Below the pieces are notes generated by a model, which saw nothing but the letters and a program-made list of their open reading frames with translations, searched no databases and had not been told where the DNA came from. Positions 17,041 to 25,798 of a DNA stretch of 64,000 nucleotides are shown piece after piece (positions within the stretch are counted from its first letter, which is position 1; each line of letters begins with the position of its first letter). The translations under genes and the position numbers were made by a program. The DNA comes from an uncultured Clostridia bacterium (GTDB lineage Bacteria; Bacillota; Clostridia; Lachnospirales; Anaerotignaceae), in NCBI GenBank assembly GCA_944384265.1, contig CALWSR010000005.1, positions 43,795 to 107,794 on the forward strand, in the 5' to 3' direction.

Positions 17041-17531
17041 AGCCTAAAAAAAGGCATGAAGGTGAACTGTGCAAACCCAAATTGACAAAAGAAAGAATTA
17101 TGCTTTAAAGTAAATGGTTTATCTCATACAAAATGGGTATGCAGGTATCATAGGGTATTTACGCCCAAGCAGTATGGATATTCTAAAAGCTTGTGAAAAG
17201 AGGCAGAAGTCACATAGTATGGCCAAAGCGTATTCACTGATTTTTAAGGATACTGCCCCAATAAAGTATGCTGCAATTTATGACTATGGAAAAGGAAAAA
17301 GTGCAATGCTGCCAGCATACAAATTTGAAAACAGCAGTTTTGAAGGAGCAGTGTATTATGTCAGCACAATGGGATGAAGCAACAGAATATAAGCTTACTG
17401 CAAAGGCATAGAGCAAAACATCATACCGTCAGAGCTTGCAGAAAGTGAAGGCCGGTGTCATTTAGGCCCGGCTGTAATTTTGGAGCATGAAACCCCTGTC
17501 CCGATGGGCAAGGGCTTCTATGCTTTTAGAT
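17041..17531 (+). pseudogene. Decayed IS200-type element (internally deleted tnpA)
   Basis: The left part matches the IS200 at the right edge of the window: CCCAAATT, GAAAG, ATGCTTTA, TCATACAAAATGGGTATGC, ATTTACGCCCAAGCA. The tnpA start is lost to base changes (ATGCTTTAAAG). Downstream, VYYVSTMG followed by a stop corresponds to the GYYVSTVG block near the C-terminus of TnpA, so the middle is deleted or scrambled. The hairpin-forming stretch at about 17450-17530 fits a right end. It is not functional. Confidence 0.65.
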
Positions 17532-17657
17532 TGTTCTTTTTTATGTTAATGGTATTGTAAAAATAAGCCATAAAAATTTGCATATCATTAAAAAATATTG
17601 TAGAATGATGGTAAAATATATGTTGCAGAGAGCTTCTTTTTTAATATTAAAAAAGAA

Positions 17658-17678
17658 GGGTTTCGCTATGCGAAACCC
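17658..17678. repeat. Perfect hairpin GGGTTTCGC / GCGAAACCC
   Basis: A 9-bp GC-rich perfect stem with a 3-nt loop, about 110 bp upstream of the glycosyltransferase gene. It may terminate upstream transcription or be a repeat remnant. Confidence 0.55.
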
Positions 17679-17788
17679 TGAAACTCTTTTGTAAAAAAAT
17701 GTTGTTTTCGTATTGTAAATCAAAAATTGTTTATACTACTAAATGATGTGAAAAGCAAGCCAAAAGCGGCATAGTATAGGAGGAGCTT

Positions 17789-19384
17789 ATGCAAGAGGCA
17801 AATATCAGTTTATCCATTTGTATGATTGTAAAAAATGAACAAAGATGCTTGGAAAGATGTCTAAAATCATTGTCCCCTTTAAGAGAACAGCTTCCCTGTG
17901 AGGTGATTGTAACAGACACAGGCTCCACAGACAAAAGCATTGAAATTGCTGAAAAATATGCAGATAAGGTACTGCATTTTCAGTGGTGCAACGATTTTTC
18001 TGCCGCCCGCAATGCAGGGCTTGAGCAGGCAAAAGGGGAATGGATTATGGTCATTGACGCCGATGAGGAATTGGTGGAGGACGTTTCTCATTTGGTAAAA
18101 TTTTTTACAAGCCAAGAAAGATTTGGTTATAGAGGCTGTTTTTTAAAAAAGAAAAATTGTTTTGATGCAAAGCTGTGCAGTCAGTGTGAAAGCTTGAAGG
18201 ATTATCATGGAGAAAGCTCTGAATTTTTGGATTACAGAGTTTTTCGCAGTGACCTAAAGCCAAGATATACAGGTATTATACACGAATCTGTACCTTATAT
18301 GGAGCCTACCTATACATTTGATTTGACACTTTATCACGATGGCTATGCCTTTGAGGATGAAAAAAAGAGAAAAGAAAAAAAGTATAGAAATGCTGCTTTG
18401 CTGGAAAAAACACTAAAAGAAAATAATCTGAGGGATTTAAGGGTTTTGGTACATTTGCTGGTGGAGCAGGATGTTATCAAAAAAGATATTTTTGAAAAGC
18501 TCATTGCAGTTACAGAAGAGGTCATGTATCAAAATATAAAAAATGTTTTTTCTCCTGGAGCATTTGTAAAAGTGGCCGCTTATTATTGGATGAAGGGAGA
18601 AAGAGAAAAGGCACTGAAGCTGTGCAAGGATTATTTAAAATTTTTTACAGATGAAAGATGTCAGCTTTTTGAAATAGACATTCGTTTTATACAGGCAGCC
18701 TGTTTGTTCCATCAAAAGCAGTATAGCGGGGCTTTGAAGATGATGGAGCGATATTTTGAATTGATAGAAAAATATGAAAAGGGACAGCTGGATTTATTTT
18801 TGATGAGAACAACATCCATACGCTATTGCGGCACAGGTGCAAAGGAATATATGAAACAGCTGCAAATACGCACTTATATGGCACTGAAAAAATACAAAGA
18901 GGCAGGAGCATTGTTAAAGGCAGTGGATTTTGAACAAATTACAGCCTTTCAGCTTTTTAATTTTTTTATTGTTGTAATAGAATGCGCCCATGAAAAAGAA
19001 ACAGGCATTTCTTTGACCCCCTATTATGCCATACTCAGCAAAAAGAGAAAAGAAGGCACTGGCGGGCAGCAAAAGGCGGCAGAGCAAGCCTATGACTTTT
19101 TGCAAAATCATATTCAAAAATTACCTCCCCATTTAAAAAATAGATTTGTGGAGCAAATTTCTGCCACAAAAGAGGGTAAAAGGGATTTGCAGGAGGCGGA
19201 GGAAAAGGCACAAAAGCAGCAGCAAAAACAGCGCCAGCTAATAGAAAATGCCAAAGAAAGTATCAAAGTGCTTATGGCAGAGGCCTCTATGAAAAAGGAG
19301 GCATTGGTTTTGGCAGAGCGTCTTTTGAAGCTCTCCCCTGAGGATGAGGAGCTGCAAAAATGGATTGTACAGCTTTCTGAATAA
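17789..19384 (+). CDS. Family 2 glycosyltransferase with C-terminal helical repeats
   Basis: 531 aa. Residues 1-250 are a GT-A domain: SICMIVKNEQRCLERCL at the N-terminus, TDTGSTDKS nucleotide-binding region, FSAARNAGL, and the DxD metal motif in VIDADEEL. The rest is alpha-helical and TPR-like with a long Gln/Lys/Glu coiled coil near the C-terminus (EEKAQKQQQKQRQL). No membrane segment, so it acts in the cytoplasm. Family members make surface glycans or glycosylate proteins; the acceptor is unknown. Start after TAGGAGGAGCTT. Confidence 0.9.
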   Translation: MQEANISLSICMIVKNEQRCLERCLKSLSPLREQLPCEVIVTDTGSTDKSIEIAEKYADKVLHFQWCNDFSAARNAGLEQAKGEWIMVIDADEELVEDVSHLVKFFTSQERFGYRGCFLKKKNCFDAKLCSQCESLKDYHGESSEFLDYRVFRSDLKPRYTGIIHESVPYMEPTYTFDLTLYHDGYAFEDEKKRKEKKYRNAALLEKTLKENNLRDLRVLVHLLVEQDVIKKDIFEKLIAVTEEVMYQNIKNVFSPGAFVKVAAYYWMKGEREKALKLCKDYLKFFTDERCQLFEIDIRFIQAACLFHQKQYSGALKMMERYFELIEKYEKGQLDLFLMRTTSIRYCGTGAKEYMKQLQIRTYMALKKYKEAGALLKAVDFEQITAFQLFNFFIVVIECAHEKETGISLTPYYAILSKKRKEGTGGQQKAAEQAYDFLQNHIQKLPPHLKNRFVEQISATKEGKRDLQEAEEKAQKQQQKQRQLIENAKESIKVLMAEASMKKEALVLAERLLKLSPEDEELQKWIVQLSE

Positions 19385-19429
19385 TAATTTTATCAATAAA
19401 ATATATATGAGAAAAGGAAGTGTAGAAAT

Positions 19430-20320
19430 ATGAAAAATATAGGTTTTATCGGCATTGGTGTCATGGGAAAATCTATGGCGGCAAATTTGCTCAAAAAGGG
19501 CTTTTCTGTTTGTGTTTATACAAGAACAAAACAAAAGGCATTGCCTGTTATAGAGCAAGGAGCTGTGTGGTGCGATACCATAGCAGACTGTGTCAAAGAC
19601 AAGGATGCCGTTATCACAATGGTGGGCTATCCCAAAGATGTGGAAGAGGTTTATTTTGGAAAAGAGGGTATTTTGGAAAATGTGAAAAAAGGTGCCTATA
19701 TCATTGATATGACAACAACAAGCCCCAAATTGTCTGTCAAAATATATGAAGAGGCAAAGCAAAGAGGTGTTTTTGCACTGGACGCCCCTGTTTCCGGAGG
19801 AGATATTGCGGCAGAAAAGGGTACCCTTTCCATTATGGTTGGCGGTGACAAGCAGGTGTTTGACCATTGCAGAGAGATTTTTGAGGCCATGGGAGAAAAT
19901 ATCATCTATCAAGGAAAAGCAGGTAGTGGACAGCATACAAAAATGGCAAACCAAATTGCATTGGCCGGTGTCATATCCGGTCTTTGCGAGGCCATGGTAT
20001 ATGGTGAAAATGTGGGGCTGGATTTGAACACCATGCTGCAAAGCATTGGCAAGGGAGCGGCAGGCAGCTGGCAAATGGAGCATATGGCACCCAGGATTTT
20101 AAAGGGAGATTTTGCACCGGGATTTTTTATCAAGCATTATGTAAAGGATTTAAACATCGCCATGCAGGAGGCCGAGGCCAGAGGACTTGTTTTGAATGTG
20201 CTTCAGGTGGTGCGCAATACATATGAAACAATGGAATTTGCAGGAGACGGAGATTTGGGTACACAGGCGTTGATACAATTTTATGAGGATGAACAAAAAA
20301 GGGGGACGAAAAATGAATGA
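19430..20320 (+). CDS. NAD(P)-dependent beta-hydroxyacid dehydrogenase
   Basis: 296 aa of the 3-hydroxyisobutyrate / tartronate semialdehyde reductase family. N-terminal Rossmann motif GFIGIGVMGKSMA, substrate-binding block DAPVSGGDIAAEKGTLSIMVGG, and the catalytic-lysine block GSGQHTKMANQ. The family oxidises or reduces small beta-hydroxyacids; the exact substrate cannot be assigned. AAGGAAG precedes the ATG. Its stop overlaps the start of the next small gene by 8 bp, implying translational coupling. Confidence 0.9.
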   Translation: MKNIGFIGIGVMGKSMAANLLKKGFSVCVYTRTKQKALPVIEQGAVWCDTIADCVKDKDAVITMVGYPKDVEEVYFGKEGILENVKKGAYIIDMTTTSPKLSVKIYEEAKQRGVFALDAPVSGGDIAAEKGTLSIMVGGDKQVFDHCREIFEAMGENIIYQGKAGSGQHTKMANQIALAGVISGLCEAMVYGENVGLDLNTMLQSIGKGAAGSWQMEHMAPRILKGDFAPGFFIKHYVKDLNIAMQEAEARGLVLNVLQVVRNTYETMEFAGDGDLGTQALIQFYEDEQKRGTKNE

Positions 20321-20588
20321 GGTATTATTTCAGCTTTTGGAAAAAGCAAAAAAGGACAGTGCATTAAGACAGATGCTTTTTGATACCAAAAAAGAAAAGG
20401 ACCCTGTGCTGGCATTTTGTCAGCTGGCTACGGAAAAGGGATTTCCCATTACAGTGGGAGAGATTTTTGCAGAGGGAGAGGAGTATTTTTCCAATTTGTT
20501 AAAAAGCTGCAACGGCGGTGCCAGCTATCCCAGAGAAGGCTGGGAGGATTCCTATGAGATGTTTTTTGCTTCTTTGGAAAGAATATAA
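20313..20588 (+). CDS. Small Nif11-like protein
   Basis: 91 aa, starting in an 8-bp overlap with the dehydrogenase gene and preceded by a G-rich GGGGGA. The N-terminal 60 residues (FQLLEKAKKDSALRQML ... LATEKGFPITVGEIF) follow the pattern of Nif11-type leader peptides. The C-terminal part is Gly- and aromatic-rich (CNGGASYPREGWEDSYEMFF), with one Cys. Nif11-like proteins are sometimes precursors of modified peptides, but no modifying enzyme is nearby, so a small partner of the dehydrogenase is equally possible. Confidence 0.6.
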   Translation: MNEVLFQLLEKAKKDSALRQMLFDTKKEKDPVLAFCQLATEKGFPITVGEIFAEGEEYFSNLLKSCNGGASYPREGWEDSYEMFFASLERI

Positions 20589-21293
20589 AAATAGAAAAAA
20601 TATAAAAACAGACTTTTTGCCAAAAAGGCCGGCAGCTTACAAAAAAAATCATATTCTATGGGTTTGATGAAAAAGTGACATAAAGTATTTCTATTTTTTG
20701 AATCTGTTATTTTCATGTGAAATGGATTCTATCATCAAAGCCGGTTTTTTGGATTTTTTCATTTGTATAGACTGTATAAAAGAGTTTTGAAAAGGAGAAC
20801 TGCAATTTTCTCCTTTAGCTTAAAGGGGTTGAAAGCATTTGGAATGTTTTCAATCCCTTTGTGATTTGCTTTAGCAGGACAAGCCTCTCAGAACGATTAG
20901 GAGAAAAAAATAATTTCGTATATCACCTTCGGATTGGGCAATGGTGTTATAAAGAGATTGTTAGGAGGGAATATAGCAGGATATACAAAAAGGAAATGTC
21001 AGATATCTTTTTCATCATGCTGAAATGGTGGGAATTGAAACAGGCAAAAGGATAGTTTACAGTAAAAAAACAAATGAAATCAAAAATCAGTTAGAAGCAT
21101 ATGATATGGCAGAGCAAATATCATGGAAAATTCACCTGTTTACGGGCAAAGCATATAAAAATAAAACTGGCTGCCCAGAAATAGTATGGTATGTGAAAAA
21201 TTTTAATATTTCATTGCAGGGAAGCTATGTTTCAATGCCTTTTTGATTTTGAAGCTTTTTATTTATCATGCCATATGGCTTATGCTACACAAT
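20589..21293. other. Gene-poor region with degenerate coding remnants
   Basis: 20700-20740 resembles the 3' block of repeat family R in inverse orientation (GAATCTGTTATTTTCATGTG). At 20860-21246 short overlapping frames (for example KTGCPEIVWYVKNFN) look like a frameshifted gene remnant that I cannot identify. Confidence 0.35.
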
Positions 21294-21350
21294 AAAAAAA
21301 TCCCTCATGGGGATTTTTTACAGTTTGACGCCCTCTGTATACAGAGGGCG
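21294..21350. terminator. Two hairpins ending the cbi operon
   Basis: AATCCC(TCAT)GGGGATT flanked by A- and T-runs on both sides at 21294-21319, and CGCCCTCTG(TA)-type perfect stem at 21329-21350. They lie 50-110 bp past the cbiN stop on the minus strand; the A/T-flanked one works in both directions. Confidence 0.75.
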
Positions 21351-21402
21351 TTTTGGCAATAAAAGTGTGAAGAGCTTCTGAAGTATTTGTAACAATATGG
21401 TG

Positions 21403-21714
21403 TTAGGATTTGTCCTTCCATTTTTTTCTTTCCACAAACCGCCCCATACAAAAAGCCAATATGCCTACACCGATTCCTGTCTGCAGGCAGAACAAAAGGC
21501 TTTCTATTTCACCGGGCAGATCTCCTCCCAAAAAGCTTTCAAAAACAGGAGTAAACCATGGCTCATAGCTGCCTTGGATTTCTTCAACCATAACACTGCC
21601 TGCATCATCAGAGCCGCCAAATTCAGCATCCTTTAATGCAAACAGAGGAAAAGCAATCAATAATACAGTAATCAACAATAGTATACAAATGGTAGTTTTA
21701 TTTTTTTTGCTCAT
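21403..21714 (-). CDS. cbiN: Cobalt ECF transporter component CbiN
   Basis: 103 aa with two membrane helices (ICILLLITVLLIAFPLFAL and FCLQTGIGVGILAFCMG) around an extracytoplasmic segment containing FGGSDDAG and YEPWFTP. This is the layout of CbiN, which works with CbiM in Co(II) uptake. It starts one base after the cbiM stop, at the distal end of the B12-riboswitch operon. Confidence 0.88.
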   Translation of the reverse strand: MSKKNKTTICILLLITVLLIAFPLFALKDAEFGGSDDAGSVMVEEIQGSYEPWFTPVFESFLGGDLPGEIESLLFCLQTGIGVGILAFCMGRFVERKKWKDKS

Positions 21715-21715
21715 A

Positions 21716-22465
21716 TTATGCTTCCTCCTTTGTAAATTGTATCATGTTCATTTCCGGTGCAGCATAGGTTTGCAGTGCAATGATGATGATGACTGTCAAA
21801 ATACCTTCTATCACTGCAAGAGGCAGCTGTGTGGGAGCAAAAACACCTAAAAATTTCATTGCCGACGCCATAACGCCTCCGTTTTGGGAAGGATAGGCCA
21901 CTGCAAGCTGTATACTGGTTATGATATATGTAAAAATATCCCCTAAAAAGGCTGCCAAAAACACAGAGATTTTTTGAGGAACAGAACATTTTTTACAAAT
22001 TTTGTATACAATAAAGGATAAAAAGGGGCCTGCAATGGCCATGGAAAATGTGTTTGCTCCCAATGTGGTAATGCCGCCGTGGGCCAGCAGTATGGCTTGA
22101 AACAAAAGAACAATCAGCCCCAAAACTGCCACAGGAGCCGGACCAAACAATATGGCCCCCAAGCCTGTTCCTGTCATGTGAGAACAGCTTCCTGTGACAG
22201 AGGGGATTTTTAATGAAGAGATGACAAATATAAATGCCCCTGACATGGCCAGCAAAGTGATATTTTTAGGGTTTTTATTTAACATTTTTTGTATGGAAGC
22301 CATTCCCCATAGTATAAAGGGCAGTGCAATGATGCCCCATGCCACACTGTATTTTGGTGACAAATAACCCTCCATAATATGCATTGCATAGCTCATGGGC
22401 ATAACAGCAAATGTGGCTGTAAACAAAACTGCCAAAAATACAATGCGCTTTTTTTTATCAAACAT
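21716..22465 (-). CDS. cbiM: Cobalt ECF transporter substrate-binding subunit CbiM
   Basis: 249 aa. An N-terminal signal-like helix is followed by AMHIMEGYLSP: His at the new N-terminus is the hallmark of CbiM/NikM metal binding. Further helices include GSCSHMTGTGLGAILFGP and LLAHGGITTLGANTFSMAIAGP, both conserved in the family. It binds Co(II) in the membrane and partners with CbiN, CbiQ and CbiO. It starts 16 bp after cbiO. Confidence 0.95.
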   Translation of the reverse strand: MFDKKKRIVFLAVLFTATFAVMPMSYAMHIMEGYLSPKYSVAWGIIALPFILWGMASIQKMLNKNPKNITLLAMSGAFIFVISSLKIPSVTGSCSHMTGTGLGAILFGPAPVAVLGLIVLLFQAILLAHGGITTLGANTFSMAIAGPFLSFIVYKICKKCSVPQKISVFLAAFLGDIFTYIITSIQLAVAYPSQNGGVMASAMKFLGVFAPTQLPLAVIEGILTVIIIIALQTYAAPEMNMIQFTKEEA

Positions 22466-22481
22466 ATGATATCTTCCTTTC

Positions 22482-23306
22482 TTATAATATTTCCTCCAGC
22501 TCCTTCACGCTTTTTGGATAATTGCCATCATTTTTTAAAATGCCTTTTTTTGTCAATAGCTGTGTGATTTCAAAAAGGCAGGGCTTTTTTAAATTGGCCT
22601 GCTTTAACAAGGCATCATTTTCAAAAACAGCTTCTCCATGGGAGTCTGCAATGATTTTGCCCTGATGAAAAACAATGATTCTTTGGGCAAAGCGATATGC
22701 AAAATCCACATCATGGGTAGAGATTAAAATGCTTTTTCCCTCCTGAGAAAGCTTTTTCAATATTTCTTCCAGTTCCCTTTGATGATATGGGTCAAGGGCA
22801 GTGGTAGGCTCGTCAAACAATATGATGTTGGATTTCATGGCAATGATATCTGCAATGGTAACCCTTTTTTTCTCACCTCCGCTTAAGTAATGAGGCGGTC
22901 TGTGGGCAAGGGCTGTGATGTTCATATATTCCAGAGCCTGCCATGTTCTTTTTTCTGCCTCCTCTTTGGGCAGCTTTAAATTCATAGGGCCAAATGAAAC
23001 CTCTGACAAAACAGTGGGGGCAACAATCTGGTTTTCTGCATCTTGAAAAACAATGCCCACATATTTTCTGAGCTGGTTTTTGTTTTTATTTGTAATTAAA
23101 GCATCCTTTAGCCATATTTCTCCCTTGTCCGGTGTGATGACTGCATTCATACATAAAAAAAGTGTGGATTTTCCGGCTCCGTTACTGCCCAAAACAGCAA
23201 TTTTTTCATTTTCATAAATAGAAAGCTGTATGTTCTCCAGAGCATTTGTTTTTCTGTCATAGCTATAATAAATGTTTTTTAAACATAATATAGGCTCTTT
23301 GTTCAT
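22482..23306 (-). CDS. cbiO: Cobalt ECF transporter ATPase CbiO
   Basis: 274 aa ABC ATPase: Walker A GSNGAGKST, Q-loop VFQDAENQ, signature LSGGEKKRV, Walker B IILFDEPTTALDP, H-loop ISTHDVDFA. The C-terminal extension is typical of ECF ATPases. A single ATPase here implies a CbiO homodimer. It energises cobalt import for B12 synthesis. Confidence 0.95.
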   Translation of the reverse strand: MNKEPILCLKNIYYSYDRKTNALENIQLSIYENEKIAVLGSNGAGKSTLFLCMNAVITPDKGEIWLKDALITNKNKNQLRKYVGIVFQDAENQIVAPTVLSEVSFGPMNLKLPKEEAEKRTWQALEYMNITALAHRPPHYLSGGEKKRVTIADIIAMKSNIILFDEPTTALDPYHQRELEEILKKLSQEGKSILISTHDVDFAYRFAQRIIVFHQGKIIADSHGEAVFENDALLKQANLKKPCLFEITQLLTKKGILKNDGNYPKSVKELEEIL

Positions 23307-23610
23307 ACTAAAAAATCTCCTTACATCCTATATACAAAATGTGAAATAAAAGGGTATAAAAAATGGCATTGCAGCAGTGAAAAAAAGAAAACAAAATACT
23401 TTTCCCGTATACTGTTGGTTTGAGCAAAAAAGAAGGCATTTGAAAAAGCACAGTCTGTTTTTTTGCAGCTGAATACGCCATTTCTTTATCAGCTCCAAGC
23501 CATTTGCTGAAATGCTTTTTGAGGCTACAGCCCATTTTAAAACAAACACAAACTGAGAAGCAGAAATAGTTTTTTGCCAAGTAGTGACACAAAAAAGGAC
23601 ATTTTATATT
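23307..23610. other. Spacer between cbiQ and cbiO
   Basis: About 300 bp with no credible gene and no clear terminator. It is unusually long for an ECF operon. Confidence 0.5.
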
Positions 23611-24372
23611 TCAGCAAAACACAAAATATACCAAAATGATGCTTATGCCATATAACACTGCACCAATCAACAAGGGCATACTGCATATGCTTTTTTCTTC
23701 CAAAAACAAAAGTTCTCCTTGATAGCATCTGGAAATCATAGCATCATAATATTTGTTTGCCTTTTGAAAGGATACAATCAAAAGGCTTGCCATGGTATTT
23801 GAAAAGCTGAAGCAGGCCGTTTTAAAATCAACATATCCCAATCTGGATTCCACCGCATTTTTCATATGAATTTGTGTCTGCATCAGTATAAAAATATAGC
23901 GATATATGGTGAGCATCAGCTCTGTGAGTACTTTGGGAATGTGTATTTTTTGCAAAACAAAAATAATATGATAAATGGGTGTGGACAATGCCAAAAAATA
24001 AAGGGTATTGACAGCGGCAAATGTTCTCAGCATAATTGCCAAGCTTTCATAGGCACTTTCTTTTGTCATGCTGACAGATATTGTGCCATTGTGAGAGCTG
24101 ATTTCAAATGCAATGGCCACACAAGCCAAAATAATAAATATAGATGGTATTTTTAAAAGCTGAACAAAATCCTGCCAAGAAATTTTGTTTTTCAATCGGT
24201 TTATAACCCCCATGGTCACAAAAATATAAACAGAAACAGCCATATGGTTTGCCCACAAACAAAAAAACAATACCAAAAGGGAAAACAAAAGCTTCCATCC
24301 GGGGGAATATTTTTTTAAGTCCGATTGATAGGCATAGGCATCAATGGAATAGATATGCTCATGCTTTTTCAT
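23611..24372 (-). CDS. cbiQ: Cobalt ECF transporter transmembrane subunit CbiQ
   Basis: 253 aa with about five membrane helices. The EcfT-type coupling region contains MISRCYQGE, corresponding to the Ala-Arg-Gly-type motif that contacts the ATPase. The start at 24372 follows GAAAGGAGTTTGTC; the longer open frame to 24495 runs into the riboswitch terminator and is not coding. First gene of the riboswitch-controlled operon. Confidence 0.92.
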   Translation of the reverse strand: MKKHEHIYSIDAYAYQSDLKKYSPGWKLLFSLLVLFFCLWANHMAVSVYIFVTMGVINRLKNKISWQDFVQLLKIPSIFIILACVAIAFEISSHNGTISVSMTKESAYESLAIMLRTFAAVNTLYFLALSTPIYHIIFVLQKIHIPKVLTELMLTIYRYIFILMQTQIHMKNAVESRLGYVDFKTACFSFSNTMASLLIVSFQKANKYYDAMISRCYQGELLFLEEKSICSMPLLIGAVLYGISIILVYFVFC

Positions 24373-24424
24373 GACAAACTCCTTTCTTGTATGGCGTGCT
24401 TTAAAGACACTGTGTTTTTTTACA

Positions 24425-24468
24425 ATAAAAAACCCTTTTGTCGGATACAAAAACCGAAAAAAGGGTAC
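24425..24468 (-). terminator. Riboswitch expression-platform terminator
   Basis: On the minus strand ACCCTTTT ... CGG ... CCG ... AAAAGGGT is followed by a T-rich tract, 53 bp before the cbiQ start. It fits B12-dependent transcription termination. Confidence 0.75.
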
Positions 24469-24528
24469 ACAAAGAACACATCCTGCATTAATCATACTCC
24501 GTGGTTAATGTATTGTAAAAAGCAAAAA

Positions 24529-24697
24529 GGCAGGTCTTCTGACTCAGGCGTCATCATTGTATCAAGCCTTCCCATATTTTTAAATACAGTGACATAAAAC
24601 AGATACAACTCTGCCAACACAGCGGCGGGACCGTATAAGATTTGCACTCATTTCCCTATTATCCTGACCCATACAATTTTGTATGTCAGGCACCATT
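24529..24697 (-). promoter_or_regulatory. Cobalamin (B12) riboswitch
   Basis: On the minus strand the order of conserved blocks fits a cobalamin aptamer: GGTGCC, AGGATAATAGGGAA, TGCAAATC, GGTCCCGCCGCTGT, the GTCACTGT B12-box-like block, TGGGAAGGC, and GAGTCAGAAGACCTGCC. It precedes a cobalt transporter operon and a terminator hairpin, so excess cobalamin should shut off cobalt import. Confidence 0.93.
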
Positions 24698-25281
24698 TTA
24701 CTGTTATTTTATTTTTTTAGAAAGAATTATACTATATTTTGTAAATAGAAACAACCTTTTTTTATCAATTGTTTTTCCAATCCAGCATAAAAGCTGTATG
24801 AAACAATATGGACATTGCTGTCCATTTATGGTGTCAAAAAGGATGATACAACATATTTTTATTTTGCTGTTTTTACTATAAAAAATAGTATTATATTTTT
24901 TAGCAGTGTCAGCAGTAAAATGCCTAAAATCCCCCATAAATACTTGATTTTTCGGTATATACAATTACAATTTCATACTCCTGAAATAGCACTTTGACAG
25001 TTTTTTGCTGCCCTAACTTAATAAGAGAATAGAAAGCCATAGAGGCAGATACAAGAAAAACCATATTATGCGAGGGCAAAAGCACTCTTTATTTTCGCTC
25101 TCTTGGCTGTCAAGGGTCAGACGCATTTGTTAACGGCAGGCGAAGCCTGTCTCGACTGTTGATGGGTGTGGCTGGCTTTGCTATTTCGTACAAATGAGGA
25201 AAGCCATAGAAAAATCTATATATTAGTGCTATAATGTGTATGTTTATGAAGTTGATAAAATGGAAAGATTCGGTGTACAAA
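24698..25281. other. Intergenic region with a compositionally distinct block
   Basis: 25010-25200 is richer in G and C than its surroundings and holds a perfect short hairpin GGCAGGC-GAA-GCCTGTC at about 25135-25152. A TATAAT at 25219-25224 may serve the SUKH gene. I see no gene. The block looks imported. Confidence 0.4.
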
Positions 25282-25710
25282 ATGGAATTTTTTACATTTA
25301 ACGAAATAGTCAATAAGACTAAAATAGAAGCTCCCATTCTTTTTGGCTTGGAACACGATGTTGTTCCAAGTAAAGAAGATATTTTAAAGTTTGAAGGACA
25401 ACATAATATTCAACTGACAGAAAAATACAAGCAATTTCTTTTGAAGTACGGTGGTGGATTTTTCGGATATGCAAATTTATATTCCTTGGATAAAGGCAGT
25501 AGTTTTTATCTTCTGCATTACAATGATATTCCTTTGACCAATATTCTACGTATTGCAGATAATGGATGTGGTGATTACTATGTATTGAAAATAGTGGAAA
25601 GGAAATGTCAAGACGCCATTCTTTTTTTTGAACATGATACCAGATTGCTGCGCAGCACAAAATTTTCCGATATATTTGAGTATCTTGTAAGTACAGGATT
25701 GAAAGGATAA
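25282..25710 (+). CDS. SMI1/KNR4 (SUKH) family protein, immunity-like
   Basis: 142 aa from ATG 25282, chosen because it lies about 60 bp after a TATAAT box; ATGs at 25234-25246 would extend it by up to 16 residues. SUKH signature: SKEDILKFEGQHNIQLTEKYKQFLLKYGGG near the N-terminus and DNGCGDYYVL in the middle. Bacterial SUKH proteins are mostly immunity proteins for polymorphic toxins. No toxin gene is adjacent, so this may be an orphan immunity gene. A terminator follows at 25756. Confidence 0.85.
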   Translation: MEFFTFNEIVNKTKIEAPILFGLEHDVVPSKEDILKFEGQHNIQLTEKYKQFLLKYGGGFFGYANLYSLDKGSSFYLLHYNDIPLTNILRIADNGCGDYYVLKIVERKCQDAILFFEHDTRLLRSTKFSDIFEYLVSTGLKG

Positions 25711-25755
25711 TTTTATTTTGTAATTGCCAAAGGGTTTTAGATGTTTCCAACAAGC

Positions 25756-25798
25756 AAAAATCTCTCTTACTGTTGCAGGCGAGAAAGAGAGATTTTTA
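25756..25798 (+). terminator. Terminator after the SUKH gene
   Basis: AAAAATCTCTCTT pairs with AAGAGAGATTTTT around a loop of about 17 nt, 45 bp past the stop codon. Confidence 0.75.

Noticed and set aside
25110..25337. 75-codon minus-strand frame ending in the GC-richer block
   Set aside because: It reads antisense through the promoter and start of the SUKH gene, with no ribosome binding site.
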